The notes under the pieces: generated by a model
Database searches by the model: none
What the model saw: the letters and a program-made list of their open reading frames with translations, nothing else
Told to the model about the DNA's origin: nothing
In this document: positions 5,053-5,356 of the stretch, piece after piece
Position numbering within the stretch: position 1 is the stretch's first letter
How the letters are laid out: the number at the start of each line of letters is the position of its first letter
Translations under genes and position numbers: made by a program
NCBI GenBank assembly: GCA_003387805.1
Contig: QGSR01000148.1
Location: 1 to 5,356, forward strand
Direction of reading: 5' to 3'
From: Bacillota bacterium
GTDB taxonomy: Bacteria > Bacillota > Limnochordia > Limnochordales > ZCTH02-B6
DNA: 5,356 nucleotides

Positions 5053-5356
5053 ATGCGGGTGCGCCTTCTCAGTGTGCTGCAAGGAGTGGGACTGGCCTTC
5101 GCCGCGGCCGTAGTCGGCGCGCTGGTCCTGGGCCTGGTCGCGGCCTGGGCTCCCGTGTGGGACCCGTCCGACGGCCTGCTGAAAGCCATCAACGTGGCGG
5201 CCGTGGCCGCGGGCGGCGTGTACGCGGGGCGCAAGGCGCCGCGGCTGGGCTGGCTGCACGGCGGCGCCGCGGGACTGCTGTATGTCGTGCTGGCCACGTC
5301 CATGACGGGGCAGCCGGTGAGCTGTTCCCTATTCACCTTTTACCGCTCCGTATCGC
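5053..5356 (+). CDS. TIGR04086/YrzE-like small membrane protein (runs off right edge)
   Basis: This is the start of a small integral membrane protein, with 101 codons visible and no stop before the window ends. Hydrophobic segments lie at about residues 10-33, 43-58 and 69-84. The signature Y-A-G-R-K-A...G-W-L-H-G-G-A-A-G-L-L-Y (57-77) matches the Bacillota family TIGR04086 (YrzE-like), whose members are around 115-130 aa with several membrane segments and no established function. So only the C-terminal end should be missing. The ATG is preceded by a GA-rich ribosome binding site (GAGGGGGAG at 5044-5052, with GAGG five bases from the ATG). A GTG two codons in is an alternative start. It lies 63 bases after the EF-G-like gene on the same strand. 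In other Bacillota this family is, as I recall, often near yajC/secD or tgt, so secretion genes might follow to the right; this is a weak inference. Confidence 0.75.
   Translation, partial: MRVRLLSVLQGVGLAFAAAVVGALVLGLVAAWAPVWDPSDGLLKAINVAAVAAGGVYAGRKAPRLGWLHGGAAGLLYVVLATSMTGQPVSCSLFTFYRSVS

Noticed and set aside
1261..5259. A 1332-codon open frame on the minus strand
   Set aside because: Its codons lie exactly opposite the codons of the propeller and EF-G-like genes and the start of the membrane-protein gene, which all share one frame. Stops on the minus strand would need in-frame TTA, CTA or TCA codons, which these GC-rich genes avoid. The translation is rich in Arg, His, Gln and Ala with no domain, so it is a shadow frame.
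1..5356. CRISPR array, tRNA or rRNA genes, insertion sequence ends, phage or defence genes
   Set aside because: I looked on both strands and saw no regularly spaced repeats, no tRNA-like cloverleaf, no transposase or integrase motifs, and no defence-system domains.

Overview
This is a strongly GC-rich bacterial chromosomal window with five protein genes, four of them readable in full or nearly so. The organism is probably a deep-branching, GC-rich Bacillota (for example Limnochordia, Symbiobacteriia or a Thermaerobacter-like lineage). Four things point there: a YjbI-like group II truncated haemoglobin, an exported protein with a copper-amine-oxidase-N-like stalk domain, a TIGR04086/YrzE-type small membrane protein, and AGGAGG ribosome binding sites used with a TTG start. 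This placement is inference from protein families, not a database result.

Layout. Positions 1-530 (+) hold the C-terminal part of an ABC-2 type (NatB/YhaP-like) permease. It runs in from the left edge and changes reading frame near 115-140, so it is either a pseudogene or a one-base sequence error. A strong hairpin at 588-617 sits across the stop codon of a convergent gene, the group II truncated haemoglobin (598-1023, -). The stretch 1024-1353 separates the globin from a rightward gene cluster and contains only weak promoter-like sequence. Positions 1354-2847 (+) encode an exported protein that reads as seven FG-GAP/VCBS-like blades followed by a stalk domain. Positions 2911-4989 (+) encode an EF-G-like translational GTPase of the divergent EF-G2 type, starting at TTG behind a perfect AGGAGG. 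From 5053 to beyond the right edge lies a TIGR04086-like small membrane protein.

How the parts fit. The three rightward genes (propeller, EF-G-like, TIGR04086-like) are separated by only about 63 bases each and could share a transcript. Each of those two gaps contains a GC-rich hairpin directly in front of, or touching, the next ribosome binding site, with no T-tract. That pattern could mean translational control or partial termination rather than simple termination. The gene products have no obvious shared pathway: an extracytoplasmic beta-propeller, a ribosome-associated GTPase and a small membrane protein.

I see no RNA genes, CRISPR array, insertion sequence or phage genes, and no clear evidence of a new multi-gene system. 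The most noteworthy items are the predicted seven-bladed propeller-plus-stalk protein, the GTPase-site substitutions in the EF-G paralogue, the leader hairpins, and the frameshifted permease.
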